A DNA stretch of 64,000 nt from Chryseosolibacter sp964532595. Its GTDB lineage: Bacteria; Bacteroidota; Bacteroidia; Cytophagales; Cyclobacteriaceae. Of the stretch, positions 35,053 through 43,829 are shown piece by piece. Numbering within the stretch: position 1 is the first letter of the stretch; the number at the start of each line of letters is the position of its first letter. A program made the translations under genes and the position numbers. The notes under the pieces are model-generated. The model was not told where the DNA came from, did no database searches, and saw only the letters and a list, made by a program, of their open reading frames with translations. The stretch spans positions 50,173-114,172 of the forward strand of contig CAZHIQ010000007.1 of NCBI GenBank assembly GCA_964532595.1. The letters run 5' to 3'.

Positions 35053-36117
35053 TTAATACGGGTTCAAGCGGCGCTTGTTCTTCCCCTTGTATTTGATGAG
35101 CTCGGGGTAGTTTTCTCCGTAATGGGGATTCTGTTTTTTGTAGAACGGATGGCGGCGACTGCGGTACTCGCGGTTGCCGTGTGCGTGGTTCACCTGGGCG
35201 TGGCACCGCTTATGGAAGCAGCGCGGAAGTTCAGGAATCCGGTATGTCAATCCGAAATTCAGGTAGAAGCCGTCAAGGCGATGTTTTATGGTTTGCGTCG
35301 TCTCCGGAATCTCCAGACTGTACGACTTAAGTTCGTATGAGGGCCTGACAAAAACCCGCAGATACTCCGACAATTCACGTTCGCCACGGACGCCAAGGTT
35401 TACATACATACTTTTCTGCATCGGACTGTTCGCGAACTCGCGCCCCAGACTATACCCTCCGATGTTCGCATCGACGGCTACGGCGTACTCATAATATTGA
35501 TAAACCTTTACCCCGAGAAGGGCAAAGTAATGTTTAACAAACATCCCCGCCCGATCGAGCTCATACCCGGCAATCTGGTCGGCAAAATTAGTGGGACTGA
35601 AGGCCGACAAGCGCGTGTAGTCAAACGACAACCCTCCGCCGATGCGATAGCGGTCAAACTCCAGATGCACCGACGCTTTCAAGGGGATACTGAACATATT
35701 ACTCCTGAAACCCAAGTCGGCGGTATCGGAACTCACCAGGAAGGATCCCGTTGGCAGCGGGTCGTCGGAGGGCGTCACCTCCCGCGTCCACTCCGAATAG
35801 CGGGCATCCGTGTTTCCGTTTGCGAAAATAAGAGGAGGCAGACCGTTCTGCTGAATAACACCAAAGCCATCCAGCGTATGCCTAAAAGGCGTGTTTGCAT
35901 AGCCCGTGCTGAGGCTGAAACGCAATTTACTCAGCAAAGTGCGCAAGCCTGGCTTCTGGCGTTCAATGTAGTAATACTCCAGCGGAACGGTGGCATCACT
36001 CTCCCTTTTGTACTGACCGTAAAGGGAGTTAAAGCCGCTGGCTACGAGCGAAAGGCATACAATCGCAAGAAAACGCTTCAGTGTATACGGTTTTGGCGTT
36101 GGTAATAGTACACGCAA
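35053..36117 (-). CDS. Outer membrane beta-barrel-like protein with Cys/His-rich basic tail
   Basis: About 354 residues from TTG 36117, which precedes a signal peptide (KRFLAIVCLSLVASGFNSLYG). A GTG at 36207 would also be in frame but overlaps the upstream gene and adds a tail before the signal peptide, so the start is uncertain. The body alternates beta strands with aromatic residues (RFSLSTGYANTPF, GGGLSFDYTRL, FYLNFGLTYRIPE), as in small outer membrane barrels. The last 60 residues are quite different: two Cys (CFHKRC), several His (HAQVNHAHG) and many Lys/Arg, ending KYKGKNKRRLNPY. I do not recognise a named family. It follows the LpoB and COG3014-type genes on the same strand. Confidence 0.65.
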   Translation of the reverse strand: MRVLLPTPKPYTLKRFLAIVCLSLVASGFNSLYGQYKRESDATVPLEYYYIERQKPGLRTLLSKLRFSLSTGYANTPFRHTLDGFGVIQQNGLPPLIFANGNTDARYSEWTREVTPSDDPLPTGSFLVSSDTADLGFRSNMFSIPLKASVHLEFDRYRIGGGLSFDYTRLSAFSPTNFADQIAGYELDRAGMFVKHYFALLGVKVYQYYEYAVAVDANIGGYSLGREFANSPMQKSMYVNLGVRGERELSEYLRVFVRPSYELKSYSLEIPETTQTIKHRLDGFYLNFGLTYRIPELPRCFHKRCHAQVNHAHGNREYRSRRHPFYKKQNPHYGENYPELIKYKGKNKRRLNPY

Positions 36118-36178
36118 GGTTAAAGTTACGCTAAATCCGGCAATACTCCCAAACCGGGCCGTGCCCGGAACCTTGCGG

Positions 36179-37591
36179 TTAGAAGGAGCGGTAGACAGGC
36201 TCTCCACGGGTTTCTAACGACGAGAATGTATGAAATAGTGTTTCTCCCCGGCGGGCCGTGTAGGCGAAACTGTAACGGGCTTCATCTTCACCGGCGCCGA
36301 TCGTAAAATCCACCTTATTTTCGCCCTCCGACAGTGGGACACGTGCATACCATATGCTGTGAGGCAGTGTCTGCCAGTTCCGGGTGTCGGCCCTCTCCGT
36401 CAGCGCATTCACAACACCGATAAGGGCCGCCAGTCCTTCATCACGTTGCTTGAGGCTTAGCTCCGTTGCTTTTTTCAGCGCAGCCCGCAGCAGCCCCTTG
36501 CTGAACTCCAGCATCATACGAGCCCGTAGCGAGTGAAATGCTATGGCACTTATGTCTTGCGACCGCTCGAGATAGATGGGGACTCCATCCTTCTCCAAGA
36601 CAGCGCGATTGTAATACTCCGGACGCTCGAGGTAGCGGGGAAAGGCAACGCGAAAAATACTCAGGCTACTCAGGGCCGATCGGTCGTCTTTATCGTCCAC
36701 CTCAAACGGAAAGGAGACACCGAGGTGGTCATTGGTGAATACGAACATATTATCGGCGGCCCGATTAATCACAAAATTGATGCTCCATTCACCTTTCACA
36801 GGAGCCAATCCGTTGTGCCAGAAAAACACCAGTTCCGCCTCGGGCTTTTCAGGCTCGTAGTCCGGCATTCCGAAATCGGACCGGTACTGCTCAAACGCCT
36901 CTGTGAAACCCGTCCACCAGGCAGTGTTGAGCAGGTCCTTCCGGAGCTGTTCCGGTACCTCCACCTGAAAAAGATCGGTATAGTCTTCCTGGTAAATTTC
37001 CAAAGCATTGCGGTAGGCAATAAAGGCATTGTTGTAGTCTCCGGTAGATTGATAGATGATACCCATCAGATTGTGGATGAAGGCATCGCGTCGGTACTTC
37101 CGGGAAGAATCGTACTTGTCGCTTAATTGCTGCAGACGGATATTCAGTCGCCGGCACTCCACCAGCGCTGCCTCCGGGTCATTTAGCTTGAGATAATTGA
37201 TTGCCTTAAAGTAAAGAAGCATCAGGTGTTCGTGGTCCTCCCCGTGATACACCGTAATGTTAGGATTGGTAAAATAGCTTGCCGCCTCTCTCAGATAATT
37301 CTTGTTGTAATCCTCTCCAAATAGATAGGCCTTCTCAAAGTAGTTATTGCTCTCCTCATACCGCCCGAGGATGGACAAAAGCAAGCCGTTATTCAGAAAG
37401 TAGAGGAAACGTGTCTTGCTTGACGCCAGCGACTCTTTTTTCTGCAACGACTGCAACGCCGACCGGAGGTCGCCCCTCTCAAACTCGGAATTGAAATCGT
37501 AGTGCTTCTGATAGTACGTCGAAGCACACGACATTAGCGATAATGCTACCGTTACGATGACGATCCGCTGAAGGCGTTTGTTTCCGGTCAT
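36179..37591 (-). CDS. COG3014-type TPR lipoprotein (partner of LpoB)
   Basis: 470 residues from ATG 37591; the frame is open 33 codons upstream but that would remove the signal peptide. MTGNKRLQRIVIVTVALSLMSC carries the lipobox (lipidated Cys in MSCAS). TPR-like helices follow (NYFEKAYLFG, LMGIIYQSTGDYNNAFIAYRNALEIY), then a beta-rich domain. The make-up matches the COG3014 family of predicted lipoproteins that are encoded beside LpoB homologues in many Gram-negative bacteria. It follows the LpoB gene by 34 bp. A role in penicillin-binding protein control is suggested only by this association. Confidence 0.78.
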   Translation of the reverse strand: MTGNKRLQRIVIVTVALSLMSCASTYYQKHYDFNSEFERGDLRSALQSLQKKESLASSKTRFLYFLNNGLLLSILGRYEESNNYFEKAYLFGEDYNKNYLREAASYFTNPNITVYHGEDHEHLMLLYFKAINYLKLNDPEAALVECRRLNIRLQQLSDKYDSSRKYRRDAFIHNLMGIIYQSTGDYNNAFIAYRNALEIYQEDYTDLFQVEVPEQLRKDLLNTAWWTGFTEAFEQYRSDFGMPDYEPEKPEAELVFFWHNGLAPVKGEWSINFVINRAADNMFVFTNDHLGVSFPFEVDDKDDRSALSSLSIFRVAFPRYLERPEYYNRAVLEKDGVPIYLERSQDISAIAFHSLRARMMLEFSKGLLRAALKKATELSLKQRDEGLAALIGVVNALTERADTRNWQTLPHSIWYARVPLSEGENKVDFTIGAGEDEARYSFAYTARRGETLFHTFSSLETRGEPVYRSF

Positions 37592-37625
37592 AGCCCTTCT
37601 ATTCGGCGCGATCGGGTCAATGCAC

Positions 37626-38201
37626 TTAGTTCCTGACGAGCTTCTTGATCTCGTTCTGACCGTACCAGATCCGCTTGTTGGTTTCGACATCCGTCAGAAA
37701 CAGCGTGGTAATGTAATTGGTTACCCGGCGGTTGTTGTAGACATCGACTTCGGCCGTGATTTCCCCGAACAGCATAAGATCTGCCCCGGTCTCTTTTCCC
37801 ATTTGCTTGACGGTCGCAGGATCGGCGAATTCCTGCTGCTCGAGTCTTTCAACCCTCAACCGGTCGCGAAACTCGCTGGACTCAACCAGATCAGCCACTC
37901 CGGAATTATGGATCACCACCTCGAACTTATTGATGAAGTTTTGCGCGTCGATGTGTTCGGCCGTGCGGTTGCGAATAGTCCCCACGATAATCGCCGGCTT
38001 CCTGTCCCGCTGACGGGCATAGGTCTTGAAAGATTCTGACTCGAAGAGATCATAGATCATTTGATCGGCAACTTTCCTGGAGTCGGTATCATTCCATCGA
38101 CCGCTCAGATCGATCTGCGTCGCAGGGTCAAGACGAGTCACTTGCCGGGTTTGACATCCTGCCACAAAAGTCATCAATGCGATAAAGGCGATTGTCCTCA
38201 T
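37626..38201 (-). CDS. lpoB: Penicillin-binding protein activator LpoB homologue
   Basis: 191 residues. A lipoprotein signal (MRTIAFIALMTFVAGC, lipidated Cys16) is followed by the LpoB globular domain: LSGRWNDTDSRKVADQMI, AIIVGTIRNRTAEHIDA, LMLFGEITAEVD and the closing strand NKRIWYGQNEIKKLVRN. In E. coli, LpoB reaches from the outer membrane through peptidoglycan to activate PBP1B; this version lacks the long proline-rich linker, so reach and partner may differ. Adjacent to the COG3014-type gene, and possibly in one transcript with rpe upstream (56 bp gap). A class A PBP is encoded 30 kb away in this window. Confidence 0.9.
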   Translation of the reverse strand: MRTIAFIALMTFVAGCQTRQVTRLDPATQIDLSGRWNDTDSRKVADQMIYDLFESESFKTYARQRDRKPAIIVGTIRNRTAEHIDAQNFINKFEVVIHNSGVADLVESSEFRDRLRVERLEQQEFADPATVKQMGKETGADLMLFGEITAEVDVYNNRRVTNYITTLFLTDVETNKRIWYGQNEIKKLVRN

Positions 38202-38257
38202 GTATCTTGTTTACATCGTGTAGCAACCAAAAACCCTGCCGGTTTGCACCAAGGCTC

Positions 38258-38917
38258 TCAAGCGAGATCTTTCAGGGCCCCAATAACATCTTTGGGCTCG
38301 GATGCGGAGAAGACGAAGCTACCCGCTACCAGCACATCGGCCCCTGCGTCGAGCAGTGCAGGGGCGTTGCTCAGGTTAACACCGCCATCTATTTCGATCA
38401 GCGCTGCCGAGCCCGACGTCCGGATCAGTTCCTTTAACGCAGCTACTTTGGTGAAGGTTTGCTCAATGAATTTTTGTCCCCCAAAACCAGGGTTTACAGA
38501 CATAACGCACACCAGATCGACATCGGTAATAATCGACTCCAGGGCGCTTACAGGGGTATGCGGGTTGATCGCAACGCCTCTCTTGCAGCCAGCATCGCGA
38601 ATCTGTTGCAATGTCCGGTGAAGGTGCGGACAGGCTTCGAGGTGAACCGAGATTGTATCCGCCCCGGCTTTCTTGAAGGCATCGATATACCGTTCCGGTT
38701 GAACGATCATCAGGTGGACATCCAGCGGTTTGGTCGCATGGCGGTGAATCGCTTCGACCACAGGCAGACCCATGGAAATGTTCGGAACGAAAACGCCATC
38801 CATTATGTCCACATGGATCCAGTCGGCCCGACTTCCGTTAAGCATCATCACCTCTTTTTCAAGGTTGGCAAAGTCGGCAGCGAGAATAGAGGGGGCGATG
38901 ATGGGTTTGTCAGGCAT
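38258..38917 (-). CDS. rpe: Ribulose-phosphate 3-epimerase
   Basis: 219 residues from ATG 38917 (MPDKPIIAPSILAADFA); the open frame 7 codons earlier adds nothing typical. TIM-barrel enzyme interconverting D-ribulose 5-phosphate and D-xylulose 5-phosphate in the pentose phosphate pathway. Metal and catalytic residues are visible in SILAADFANL, HVDIMDGVFVPNISMG, LDVHLMI and SVNPGFGGQKFIEQT, plus the phosphate-binding VAGSFVF near the end. Length is normal. Located 42 bp after the protease gene. Confidence 0.96.
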   Translation of the reverse strand: MPDKPIIAPSILAADFANLEKEVMMLNGSRADWIHVDIMDGVFVPNISMGLPVVEAIHRHATKPLDVHLMIVQPERYIDAFKKAGADTISVHLEACPHLHRTLQQIRDAGCKRGVAINPHTPVSALESIITDVDLVCVMSVNPGFGGQKFIEQTFTKVAALKELIRTSGSAALIEIDGGVNLSNAPALLDAGADVLVAGSFVFSASEPKDVIGALKDLA

Positions 38918-38959
38918 GGCTTTGAAATCAGGCAGCAAAAATAGCGATCTTGTTGGGGA

Positions 38960-40588
38960 TCACAACCGTACAATGCGGAAGGTATGGCGGGAATTTCCGT
39001 GAACGACCCGGATGAAGTAAACTCCCGCGGGAATCCCGGCAATATTTGCGTAGTACGTGCGTTGTTGCCCACCGAAAAGGGCTGTTTCCGCTACGAGGAG
39101 CTTACCCTGTGCCGAAAGGATTTCGACAACACACGAACCAGTGGATTCCGGATCGTTTGACCTTATCACAAGTGTATCGGTCTCAACCGGGTTGGGGAAC
39201 ACTTCGAAGCCCCCCCTTACCTGCGATATATCGGACAGGTATCGCTCAATTGCCTGAAAGTTCGGAATCCCATAGCCTAACTGATTGTCGGGACTGTGCG
39301 CCTGCGAGGAGGTCTGCGCCAGCACGGCCACCACATCGGCCGGAGTTAGCTCGGGATATCGCTGCAGCATCCCGGCGACGAGACCGGTAACCAATGGCGC
39401 GGAGAATGAGGTTCCCGAAGATACCCCAACCTGACCGCTAGCCCGAACCACCTTGACACCCTGACCCAACGCCGCAACATCCGGTTTGATCCGATTATCG
39501 GCACTCGGGCCGAAAGAACTGGAGCCAACCTTCTGGCCGAGGGCATTGACGGCGCCAACGGCAATCACCCCATCCACATCTGCCGGCGCCGTGATAATTC
39601 GCCAATGCGGAAGAATGCCCTCGTTCCCTGCGCTGGTAACCACCACGATACCTCGCTCGACCGCCATACGCGCCGCCCTGGAAACTACTGTAGTCTTGCC
39701 ATCCATGTCGCTCTTGCTGTAATTCATGGCAGCATCGTCAAAATCGTAATATCCCAGGGAAGAATGGATGATATCGGCTCCGGCGCTATCGGCTCGCTCA
39801 GCGGCGAAAAGCCAGTTATACTCCTCAATCCGAAATTCAGTCCGCACGTCTTCCGTCACATACAGTTGAAAGGTAGCGTTGTGGGCGGCGCCCGTGTAGG
39901 CGTCCGGGATGTTGGCAGCAATAACTGACAACACTTCAGTCCCGTGATCATCTAATTGATACACGTTTGCAGTGTTGGCTACGTAATTAAAGGAGACATC
40001 CTCCTGAAGGCGCCCCTGGGAAGTAAGATGTCCAAACGCTGATGTTGCATCAACCCCGGGAAATCCGCTGTCAAGTACTGCGATAATTACGCCTTCTCCG
40101 GTATACCCCTCCCTGTGCATATAATCGACGCCGATCATTTTCAGTTGACTCTCCGTGTCACCGCTCAAACGCTTCTCACGGGTGCGAACGCTGAAGGATC
40201 GACGCCCCGTCTGCATGGCTTCCGGTACAGGACCCACAAACTCGACGGAGGTAACGAAAGGAAGATCCGAAACACCGGCTATAAGTTCGGCATCCCCTCG
40301 CACCAGGGCTCCGTTGAGCCACCGTGTAGTATAGATAACCTGCACACCTGTCGATTTTACCGCGGAGGTGTACTGCGGAGAGACGGGTAAGTCATACTCA
40401 CTGATTCCGGCCCCTGCTTTCAGTCGACGGGTAATCGCACGTTCAGACAGAAAAGTAAGTGGCGCGTCAATCTCATGCGACACCCCTGCTTTATCCGCAA
40501 AAAAAACCATGTAACAGCCTTCCTGCGCAAAGGCACTAAGCCCTGCCAGCAGAAATATCATCATCACTGTAATCCTACCGAGCCCCAT
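38960..40588 (-). CDS. Subtilisin-like (S8) serine protease with T9SS C-terminal domain
   Basis: 542 residues. Signal peptide MGLGRITVMMIFLLAGLSAFA; an N-terminal region that resembles a prodomain (residues about 25-145, with LSERAITRRLKAG); peptidase domain with the full triad Asp173 (AVLDSGF), His215 (DDHGTE) and Ser394 (SGTSFSAP) and oxyanion Asn322 (SAGNEG). The last 85 residues form a T9SS sorting domain (FEVFPNPVETD ... GVYFIRVVHGNSRHTFRIVRL), so it should be carried across the outer membrane by type IX secretion and attached or released outside. It acts presumably on extracellular protein. First gene of the run that continues with rpe and lpoB; the region upstream is divergent from the TrpF-like gene. 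Confidence 0.93.
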   Translation of the reverse strand: MGLGRITVMMIFLLAGLSAFAQEGCYMVFFADKAGVSHEIDAPLTFLSERAITRRLKAGAGISEYDLPVSPQYTSAVKSTGVQVIYTTRWLNGALVRGDAELIAGVSDLPFVTSVEFVGPVPEAMQTGRRSFSVRTREKRLSGDTESQLKMIGVDYMHREGYTGEGVIIAVLDSGFPGVDATSAFGHLTSQGRLQEDVSFNYVANTANVYQLDDHGTEVLSVIAANIPDAYTGAAHNATFQLYVTEDVRTEFRIEEYNWLFAAERADSAGADIIHSSLGYYDFDDAAMNYSKSDMDGKTTVVSRAARMAVERGIVVVTSAGNEGILPHWRIITAPADVDGVIAVGAVNALGQKVGSSSFGPSADNRIKPDVAALGQGVKVVRASGQVGVSSGTSFSAPLVTGLVAGMLQRYPELTPADVVAVLAQTSSQAHSPDNQLGYGIPNFQAIERYLSDISQVRGGFEVFPNPVETDTLVIRSNDPESTGSCVVEILSAQGKLLVAETALFGGQQRTYYANIAGIPAGVYFIRVVHGNSRHTFRIVRL

Positions 40589-40686
40589 ATTCGCTAATCC
40601 TCATAACGCGTTCAATTCCGCAGTCTATTTCAAAAAAAAGGCAAAATATTTTAATCCTTACCGGGTTTTCCGTAACTCAGCAGCAA

Positions 40687-40716
40687 TTTGAAAACACCTT
40701 AACAAAAGTATCTTTT
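40687..40716 (+). promoter_or_regulatory. Candidate promoter of the TrpF-like gene
   Basis: TTTG (40687-40690) and TATCTTTT (40709-40716) with an 18-bp spacer, close to the Bacteroidota consensus TTTG-N19-TAnnTTTG. The ATG is only 11 bp after the -7 box, which would make the leader very short. Confidence 0.45.
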
Positions 40717-40727
40717 TTTGAGCGGAT

Positions 40728-41291
40728 ATGTCTCTTAAAACACTTGTTAAAGTCAGTCACTTGTCCAATTTGAGCGATGCCCGGTACTGTGCAGGCATGG
40801 GGGTTCAACTGCTCGGTTTTCGCGTAATACCCGGAACCCAGCATTATCTGGCTCCTGATGTCTTTCAGGACATTCGTGGCTGGCTGGCTGGGCCTGAAAT
40901 CGTCGCCGAGCTCTATGGGGTCCGTTCAGTTGAAGAGATAAAGATTGCGCACGAAACTTACGCGCCCGATTACTTCGAGTTGACGCGGGCTGAATACGAA
41001 AAGTTCGCAGACGAACTTCCGCTTCCCTGTATTGTTGACGTCAGCGACGGTACCCTCCCGCTCACCACCGGAAACGCTCCGATCGCCTGGTTCATTACCG
41101 ACAGCCCACACACGTACGGCATAGACGGCACTACACCGTTAATCGGCCGGATCAACGAGGTTGAGCAACTTGAGCAAGCGTTGAGTGCGGGATATTCCGG
41201 GGTCGCAATTCCGGGCCCGGTCGAGTCCAGGCCTGGAATTACCAACACCGATGCGCTGGGAGATATTCTTGAAGCGCTTGAAGAAGACTAA
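40728..41291 (+). CDS. TrpF-like (beta/alpha)8 protein without catalytic cysteine
   Basis: 187 residues resembling phosphoribosylanthranilate isomerase over most of its length: LVKVSHLSNLSDARYCAGMGVQLLGF lines up with the TrpF start, and GPVESRPGITNTDALGDILEAL with the TrpF end (SGVES-PG-KD). The catalytic Cys of TrpF (KICG) is replaced by Ser (KVSH), and the sequence is about 15-20 residues shorter than TrpF. It is therefore unlikely to do the Amadori reaction of tryptophan synthesis; it sits away from any trp gene. I treat it as a paralogue of unknown function, possibly a phospho-sugar binding protein. Confidence 0.72.
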   Translation: MSLKTLVKVSHLSNLSDARYCAGMGVQLLGFRVIPGTQHYLAPDVFQDIRGWLAGPEIVAELYGVRSVEEIKIAHETYAPDYFELTRAEYEKFADELPLPCIVDVSDGTLPLTTGNAPIAWFITDSPHTYGIDGTTPLIGRINEVEQLEQALSAGYSGVAIPGPVESRPGITNTDALGDILEALEED

Positions 41292-41299
41292 GTGTCTGA

Positions 41300-41803
41300 C
41301 TAGCGGCTTAGCAGCTGCATTTTTCTTTCACAGCGACGAATAGCCTCGGAGGCTGTCTCGATGCTCTTCAGATCGAAGGAATTCTTGATGTGCAGTTTGA
41401 AGTAATGAATCGCATCCTCGAGGTCGCCCTGCAATTCGCGCATAAGTGCGAACTCATTGTAGATGGTTGCATAGTTAATGCCTGGCACCTTGATACAGTC
41501 GTTTAACAGCTGCTCGAGTTCATCAAACTTTCGAAGCGATGACAACAGGTACGCATAGTTGTAATAGGCTGCCGTGTAATCCGGACTGAACTTCAGCGCA
41601 AGTTTGTAATGTTCTTCCGCTCGCCGGAGATTCTTGAACTTCGTCTCAAACAACCACCCCATGTGATTGTGCGCTTTGCCAAAATCAGGAGCATCACAAA
41701 GTATGTCTTCCAATAATTTTGCCGCTTCGCTTAACCGGTTTTCACCGATAAGTGCGTCCGCTTTCAAAAATCTCTCCTCAAGGTCAAAATTAACTTCATC
41801 CAT
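41300..41803 (-). CDS. Small tetratricopeptide repeat protein
   Basis: 167 residues, no signal peptide, with about four TPR-like units (AAKLLEDILCDAPDFGKAHN, RAEEHYKLALKFSPDYTAAY, DLEDAIHYFKLHIKNS). A cytoplasmic scaffold, partner unknown. It follows trmB by 20 bp on the same strand, at the end of the long run that starts with the SPOR protein gene, so it may belong to the same transcript. Confidence 0.82.
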   Translation of the reverse strand: MDEVNFDLEERFLKADALIGENRLSEAAKLLEDILCDAPDFGKAHNHMGWLFETKFKNLRRAEEHYKLALKFSPDYTAAYYNYAYLLSSLRKFDELEQLLNDCIKVPGINYATIYNEFALMRELQGDLEDAIHYFKLHIKNSFDLKSIETASEAIRRCERKMQLLSR

Positions 41804-41823
41804 AGATGGTGGGGTTTAGGCAT

Positions 41824-42483
41824 TTACTGGACAAAACTAAATCTCAGATACTTTATTTTTTCTCCTTTTTCCGAAAACTCTTGCTCGTATCTTGTTTTAA
41901 TTCCGAAGCACTCGTTTTCCAGGTCGCTACCATAGAGATCGGCTGTGTATGCGAGGTCGCGGATGTCGCTTCGCTTTTCTACCTCCTCCAGGGTGTATTC
42001 GAACAAACGGGTATTGTCGGTCTTTAACCGAACGAAGCCACCATCGCGAATAATGTTCTTATACATCTCCATGTAACGCGGACTGGTCAAACGTCGCTTG
42101 ATGTCTCTCTTTCGGGGTCGCGGATCGGGGAAGGTCAACCAGATTTCATCCACTTCGGCCGGCCCAAAAAAACTTTCAATATGCAGGATGTGTGTTCTCA
42201 GAAAACCGGCATTTCGAAGATTCTCGCTAAGGGCGATAGTGCTGCCTTTCCAGATTCGATCGCCTTTTATATCTACGCCTATGTAATTACGTTGAGGAAA
42301 CATCCGCGCAAGCCCGACAGTATACTCGCCTCTACCGCATGCAAGTTCGACGGTGATCGGGTTGTCATTCTCAAAAAAGTCAGCGCACCACTTTCCTTTT
42401 ATACGCTGGTAAATCTCCTTGGATGGCTCAACCACATTAGGATTTTCCTCAATGATCTTAAATCGTTCCTGTTTTCTTTTCAC
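41824..42483 (-). CDS. trmB: tRNA (guanine-N7-)-methyltransferase
   Basis: 219 residues, normal length. TrmB transfers a methyl group from S-adenosylmethionine to N7 of G46 in the variable loop of tRNAs. Recognisable: VELACGRGEYTVGLA (SAM-binding), NYIGVDIKGDRIW, and IWLTFPDPRPRKRDIKRRLTSP, the family signature around catalytic Asp. Start is GTG 42483, 8 bp after the folC stop, so the two are probably co-transcribed. Confidence 0.95.
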   Translation of the reverse strand: MKRKQERFKIIEENPNVVEPSKEIYQRIKGKWCADFFENDNPITVELACGRGEYTVGLARMFPQRNYIGVDIKGDRIWKGSTIALSENLRNAGFLRTHILHIESFFGPAEVDEIWLTFPDPRPRKRDIKRRLTSPRYMEMYKNIIRDGGFVRLKTDNTRLFEYTLEEVEKRSDIRDLAYTADLYGSDLENECFGIKTRYEQEFSEKGEKIKYLRFSFVQ

Positions 42484-42491
42484 GATCGAAT

Positions 42492-43775
42492 TTATAGTTG
42501 TTCAAGTTCTGCAACAACAAATGTACTACCTCCAATAAAGACAAGGTCATCTTTACTGGCCTCCCCGATTGCTTCCTTCACCGCCTCATTCACATCGGTG
42601 ACGACCTTCCCATGAAGTCCGAAGCGAACGGCTTCACGTTGAAGCTCTTTGGCATCGAGTGCCCGCGGTACGCTTGCCTGACAAAAGTAATAGGAAGCCT
42701 CCTTGGGCAACAAAGATAGCACTCCGCCAATGTCTTTGTCGTTCACCATGCCGATCACCATAAAAAGGCGTCGGTATCGCTCACGATTCAGGGTGCGAAT
42801 CAGTTCACGAACTCCCTCGGCGTTGTGAGCCGTATCACAATAAATCGCCGGAGCTTCGCCAAGTTTCTGCCATCTCCCCTTCAATCCCGTATTCACCACC
42901 ACGCGTTCGAGTCCACGGCGAACGCAGTCGCGATCGAAAGTAAAGTGCGATTGCATTACATCGCATACGGCCAACACCGCAGGTACATTGCGCTCCTGGT
43001 AGATACCCTTCAGCGGAATATCGACATCATCAAAGATCAGTTCACCGTCGCGATAGATACTTAGTTTCCCTGCATCGTTAAACGATGCCCTGAAGATGTC
43101 GGAAGCAAATGTCACCTCGGCACCCATTGACGCCGCGGAAAACTGAAAAACCTCCTGCACTTCTGCCTGACGTTCTCCGACAATCACGGGAACCGATGGC
43201 TTGATAATGCCCGCCTTTTCGCCCGCGATCTCCTGAAGCGTGTTCCCTAGAAACTGTTGATGATCCCAGGATATATTCGTGATGACCGAGACAACCGGAG
43301 TTATGATGTTGGTGGAGTCAAGCCGCCCGCCCATACCTACTTCAATGACAGCGACATCCACGTTTGCGTGCGCAAATGCCTCAAAAGCCATTGCGACGGT
43401 AATCTCAAAAAATGAAGGATGTATTTCCTCGATGAGGGGGCGCATTCGGTTAACGAAGGAGACGACGAATTCCTCATCAACTTCCCTTCCGTTTATGCGG
43501 ATGCGTTCCGTAAACGACTTCAGATGGGGCGACGTGTAGAGTCCTACGTTGTACCCTGCTTCCTGCAGAATTGACGCCAACATGTGAGAAGTACTGCCCT
43601 TTCCGTTAGTCCCGGCTATGTGGATAGATTTAAACTTTTGATGGGGATTGCCCAGCGCATCGCATAGTCGCCTTGTATTGGTAAGATCTTTCCTGTAGGC
43701 GGCGGCGCCGACCTTTTGAAACATTGGGAGGTTTTCGTACAGATAATGCAACGCCTCAGAAAACGACGCGATCAT
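42492..43775 (-). CDS. folC: Dihydrofolate synthase / folylpolyglutamate synthase
   Basis: 427 residues from ATG 43775; a TTG 7 codons earlier (43796) is possible. FolC adds glutamate to dihydropteroate and then extends the glutamate tail of folates, using ATP. Mur-ligase-like fold: GTNGKGSTSHMLASIL (P-loop), VAVIEVGMGGRLDSTN, TNISWDHQQFLG with the conserved His/Asp, and the C-terminal YCDTAHNAEGVREL. Cytoplasmic. Located downstream of the exbB-exbD-tonB genes and the 69-residue gene on the same strand. Confidence 0.95.
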   Translation of the reverse strand: MIASFSEALHYLYENLPMFQKVGAAAYRKDLTNTRRLCDALGNPHQKFKSIHIAGTNGKGSTSHMLASILQEAGYNVGLYTSPHLKSFTERIRINGREVDEEFVVSFVNRMRPLIEEIHPSFFEITVAMAFEAFAHANVDVAVIEVGMGGRLDSTNIITPVVSVITNISWDHQQFLGNTLQEIAGEKAGIIKPSVPVIVGERQAEVQEVFQFSAASMGAEVTFASDIFRASFNDAGKLSIYRDGELIFDDVDIPLKGIYQERNVPAVLAVCDVMQSHFTFDRDCVRRGLERVVVNTGLKGRWQKLGEAPAIYCDTAHNAEGVRELIRTLNRERYRRLFMVIGMVNDKDIGGVLSLLPKEASYYFCQASVPRALDAKELQREAVRFGLHGKVVTDVNEAVKEAIGEASKDDLVFIGGSTFVVAELEQL

Positions 43776-43829
43776 GGCCGGAGATAAGGGAAGCAATTAG
43801 CAACTATTTTTCCTGATTTGGAAGGGATC

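Noticed and set aside
40728..41291. Annotation as functional trpF
   Set aside because: The catalytic Cys is replaced by Ser, the length is short and no trp genes are near.
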